A DNA stretch of 48,100 nucleotides, from contig NZ_CABFJY010000033.1 in assembly GCF_901687125.1 (NCBI RefSeq), positions 1 through 48,100 on the forward strand, read 5' to 3'. Each line of letters begins with the position of its first letter. Position 1 is the first letter of the stretch. The notes under the pieces were generated by a model. It was not told the DNA's origin. It saw only the letters and a list, made by a program, of their open reading frames with translations, and ran no database searches. Both the position numbers and the translations under genes were made by a program. Origin of the DNA: Actinobacillus vicugnae. Lineage in GTDB: Bacteria > Pseudomonadota > Gammaproteobacteria > Enterobacterales > Pasteurellaceae. Below, one piece after another: positions 46,807 through 48,100 of the stretch.

Positions 46807-46924
46807 TATATTTATCTCTATTGTAGATAATAAATTTAATTTTATAGTTCAACTAACGTATCACTCAGAAAATCTGTAAAAATCAATTATAAACAAAAGC
46901 ATAAAACAATAACTTTTATTATAA

Positions 46925-47233
46925 CTATTTATTTTTATTTAGCTTTTTGTAACAAAAAAAATAAAAATAAACAACAAAGTAAGCCAAGACTACACAAAAT
47001 AAATTAGTTACTTTATCTTTCTTTATCTCATAATAGTTCATTTCTCCATACCCATACTCATTCGGATAAAATAGAAAGCTAACAAAATCATATATAAAAA
47101 TCAAACAAACTAAAAATAAAGATATTGAAATAAAGAACCTTCTCTCTCTAAAAAATCTATAAGTAAAAAAAACAACAAAAAAAATACTAATAACTATCCA
47201 ACCCTCTAAAAATAAATTTAAAGTGAAATTCAT
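46925..47233 (-). CDS. Small membrane protein, candidate immunity protein of the Tlde1-like effector
   Basis: The protein is not recognised as a named family. 102 residues from the ATG at 47233, chosen because a strong GGAGGTG Shine-Dalgarno lies directly before it; an in-frame GTG at 47248 would include that site. Three hydrophobic spans are evident: about residues 9-25, 34-55 and 76-94. Basic and aromatic residues lie between and after them (RFFRERRFF, CYKKLNKNK), predicting an inner-membrane protein. It follows a type VI effector gene by 69 bp on the same strand, the usual place of an immunity gene. Very AT-rich, unlike glnE next door. Immunity against a peptidoglycan-acting toxin is inferred from position only. 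Confidence 0.6.
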   Translation of the reverse strand: MNFTLNLFLEGWIVISIFFVVFFTYRFFRERRFFISISLFLVCLIFIYDFVSFLFYPNEYGYGEMNYYEIKKDKVTNLFCVVLAYFVVYFYFFCYKKLNKNK

Positions 47234-47302
47234 ATATAACACCTCCACATTTATTTTTTAACACATGATTCATGTTGTATAAATATCTATAGCATTATTA
47301 CC

Positions 47303-47958
47303 TCATAAAGGATGCTTTACCTTACGGATCCCATATTTAGTATCACACGTTGCACTAATATCATTATAATTTACAACTAAAAATATTTTTTCCATCGGAT
47401 ATTTATGTAGAGCTGTTTCTAATACTTCAAAGAAACTATCATTATTTTTCCATAGATCTATGCACCTGCACTTCCAGCCTCTGGACCACCATGAATAAAG
47501 AAATTATCACGTTTAATGAGATTATCTTGCTTATATATTCTAACTCTAGCACTTCCCCAAGCATAATATCCACCAGGAAATTTACTTATCTTAACACCTG
47601 CTATTGTGGTAACTATACTAAGATCAACCATAACTTTATCTATCATCGATAAATTAGCCATTTTTTGGATTTGAGTTGTTTTAATAAAATAATTCCCTTC
47701 AGGTATAGGACCAATATTGGCTAATTTCTGCCGTTCTTTTGAATAGTCAAAAAGAAAACGAACTTCTCCATTTTCAGTATATTCTATTGGTCTTCCTGAA
47801 ACAGCTGGAAAAATAATAATCTCATTATCTATAAATAGTTTTAATTCTATGCCATTAAAATATAGCTTAATTTTTCTAGAAATAGTAATACTTTCTATTT
47901 GTTTAGTGGTATCATCTGTTGTTCTCCCTATACTTATATCTTTATTATTACCTATCAT
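47303..47958 (-). pseudogene. Tlde1-like (DUF2778) type VI effector, frameshifted at the catalytic cysteine
   Basis: Tlde1 enzymes are L,D-transpeptidase-like toxins that attack or modify peptidoglycan peptides in rival cells. The frame from 47958 gives 166 residues and stops at 47458-47460. It includes SGRPIEYTEN, GPIPEGNYFI and DNFFIHGGPEAGSAG, the family lead-in to GCIDL. After GGT, one base is missing: read in the next frame from 47461 the text continues as IDLWKNNDSFFEVLETAL and on to a TGA at 47303-47305. Restoring one T rebuilds TGC and a 218-residue protein with His156 and Cys166. So a single deletion removes the predicted nucleophile and the last 52 residues. No N-terminal signal; delivery by VgrG is expected. 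Begins five bases after the upstream gene. Confidence 0.8.
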
Positions 47959-47963
47959 TTATA

Positions 47964-48100
47964 TTACTCCCAATCGAAAGCTTCTTTTTCATTAATATGC
48001 AAATGAATTTTAACTTTGCTTTCATCCTCTGTATAAAATATAGGAGTCATCCCATTTTCATTCGTCATTCCTTTTTTTAATCCTTCTGGCAATAATACTG
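47964..48100 (-). CDS. C-terminal 45 residues of an unidentified gene, possibly a VgrG or other type VI cargo protein
   Basis: An open frame enters from the right edge and ends at the TAA at 47964-47966. The visible part contains LPEGLKKGMTNENGMTPI, then YTEDESKVKIHLHI, and ends in FDWE. The G-x-T-N-x-x-G-x-T pattern followed by a beta strand resembles small sandwich-like extensions at the C termini of type VI spike proteins and their cargo, but the match is too short to name. Its last codons (GGGAG) also serve as ribosome binding site for the Tlde1-like gene, so the two are translationally coupled. Confidence 0.5.
   Translation of the reverse strand, partial: VLLPEGLKKGMTNENGMTPIFYTEDESKVKIHLHINEKEAFDWE

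Noticed and set aside
47455-47466. Programmed ribosomal frameshift in the Tlde1-like gene
   Set aside because: The bases before the shift (GGT GCA) are not a slippery heptamer, and no stimulating structure is evident. A simple one-base deletion at the cysteine codon explains the break.

Overview
The window reads as chromosomal DNA of a Pasteurellaceae bacterium, most likely of the Actinobacillus pleuropneumoniae/Mannheimia side of the family. Two things point there. The DNA uptake signal core ACAAGCGGT(C) occurs many times on both strands, inside genes and as inverted pairs after genes. The gene content is also typical: metNIQ, an isc operon, ArcB without a PAS domain, bioG/bioC-type biotin synthesis and an OmpP1/FadL-like porin. 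The species cannot be fixed from the sequence alone. Almost all of the window is dense, ordinary core genome.

Layout, left to right. 1-1027: 5' part of a type VI secretion vgrG (minus), broken by an in-frame TGA. 1134-4621: methionine ABC importer metN-metI-metQ-metQ (minus), with a textbook MetJ operator inside its promoter. 4819-8196: cysS (minus), ppiB and cca (plus). 8308-11007: ZnuD-type TonB-dependent zinc receptor with His-rich loops. 11070-17643: isc operon iscR-iscS-iscU-iscA-hscB-(DUF2625)-hscA-fdx-iscX (minus), with an excellent IscR binding site upstream and large hairpins between iscS/iscU and iscU/iscA. 17644-18099: the only gene-free stretch over 300 bp. It holds the isc promoter and what looks like a long structured leader for the FadL-like porin gene (18100-19473). 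19556-25371: ogt (plus), then on the minus strand arcB, a secreted subtype-B-tannase-like esterase, a DMT-family transporter and smrB. 25365-29930: bioA-bioF-bioG-bioC-bioD with overlapping junctions running straight into smrB. 30023-35126: prmB, greA, dacB, a small GNAT protein and purH behind a PurR box. 35285-41954 (minus): lptD, hemN, a DUF2489 protein, yihI and the YidE/AspT-type transporter. 42214-46806: gltS, yacL and glnE.

46925-48100 is visibly more AT-rich than the rest and looks like a type VI secretion cargo module read on the minus strand. It holds the tail of an unidentified gene, then a Tlde1-like (DUF2778) peptidoglycan-targeting effector, then a small membrane protein that is a candidate immunity factor. 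The effector carries a one-base deletion exactly at the codon of its predicted catalytic cysteine. Together with the nonsense codon in vgrG at the other end, this suggests type VI secretion parts that are decaying or have been inactivated. The alternative, sequence errors, must be excluded first.

Functionally the window joins Fe-S cluster assembly with genes whose products need clusters or sense redox state (IscR, HemN; ArcB senses quinone redox), plus metal and methionine uptake, biotin synthesis, nitrogen regulation (GlnE, GltS) and envelope assembly (LptD, PBP4). Recognisable operators for MetJ, IscR and PurR sit at the expected promoters.
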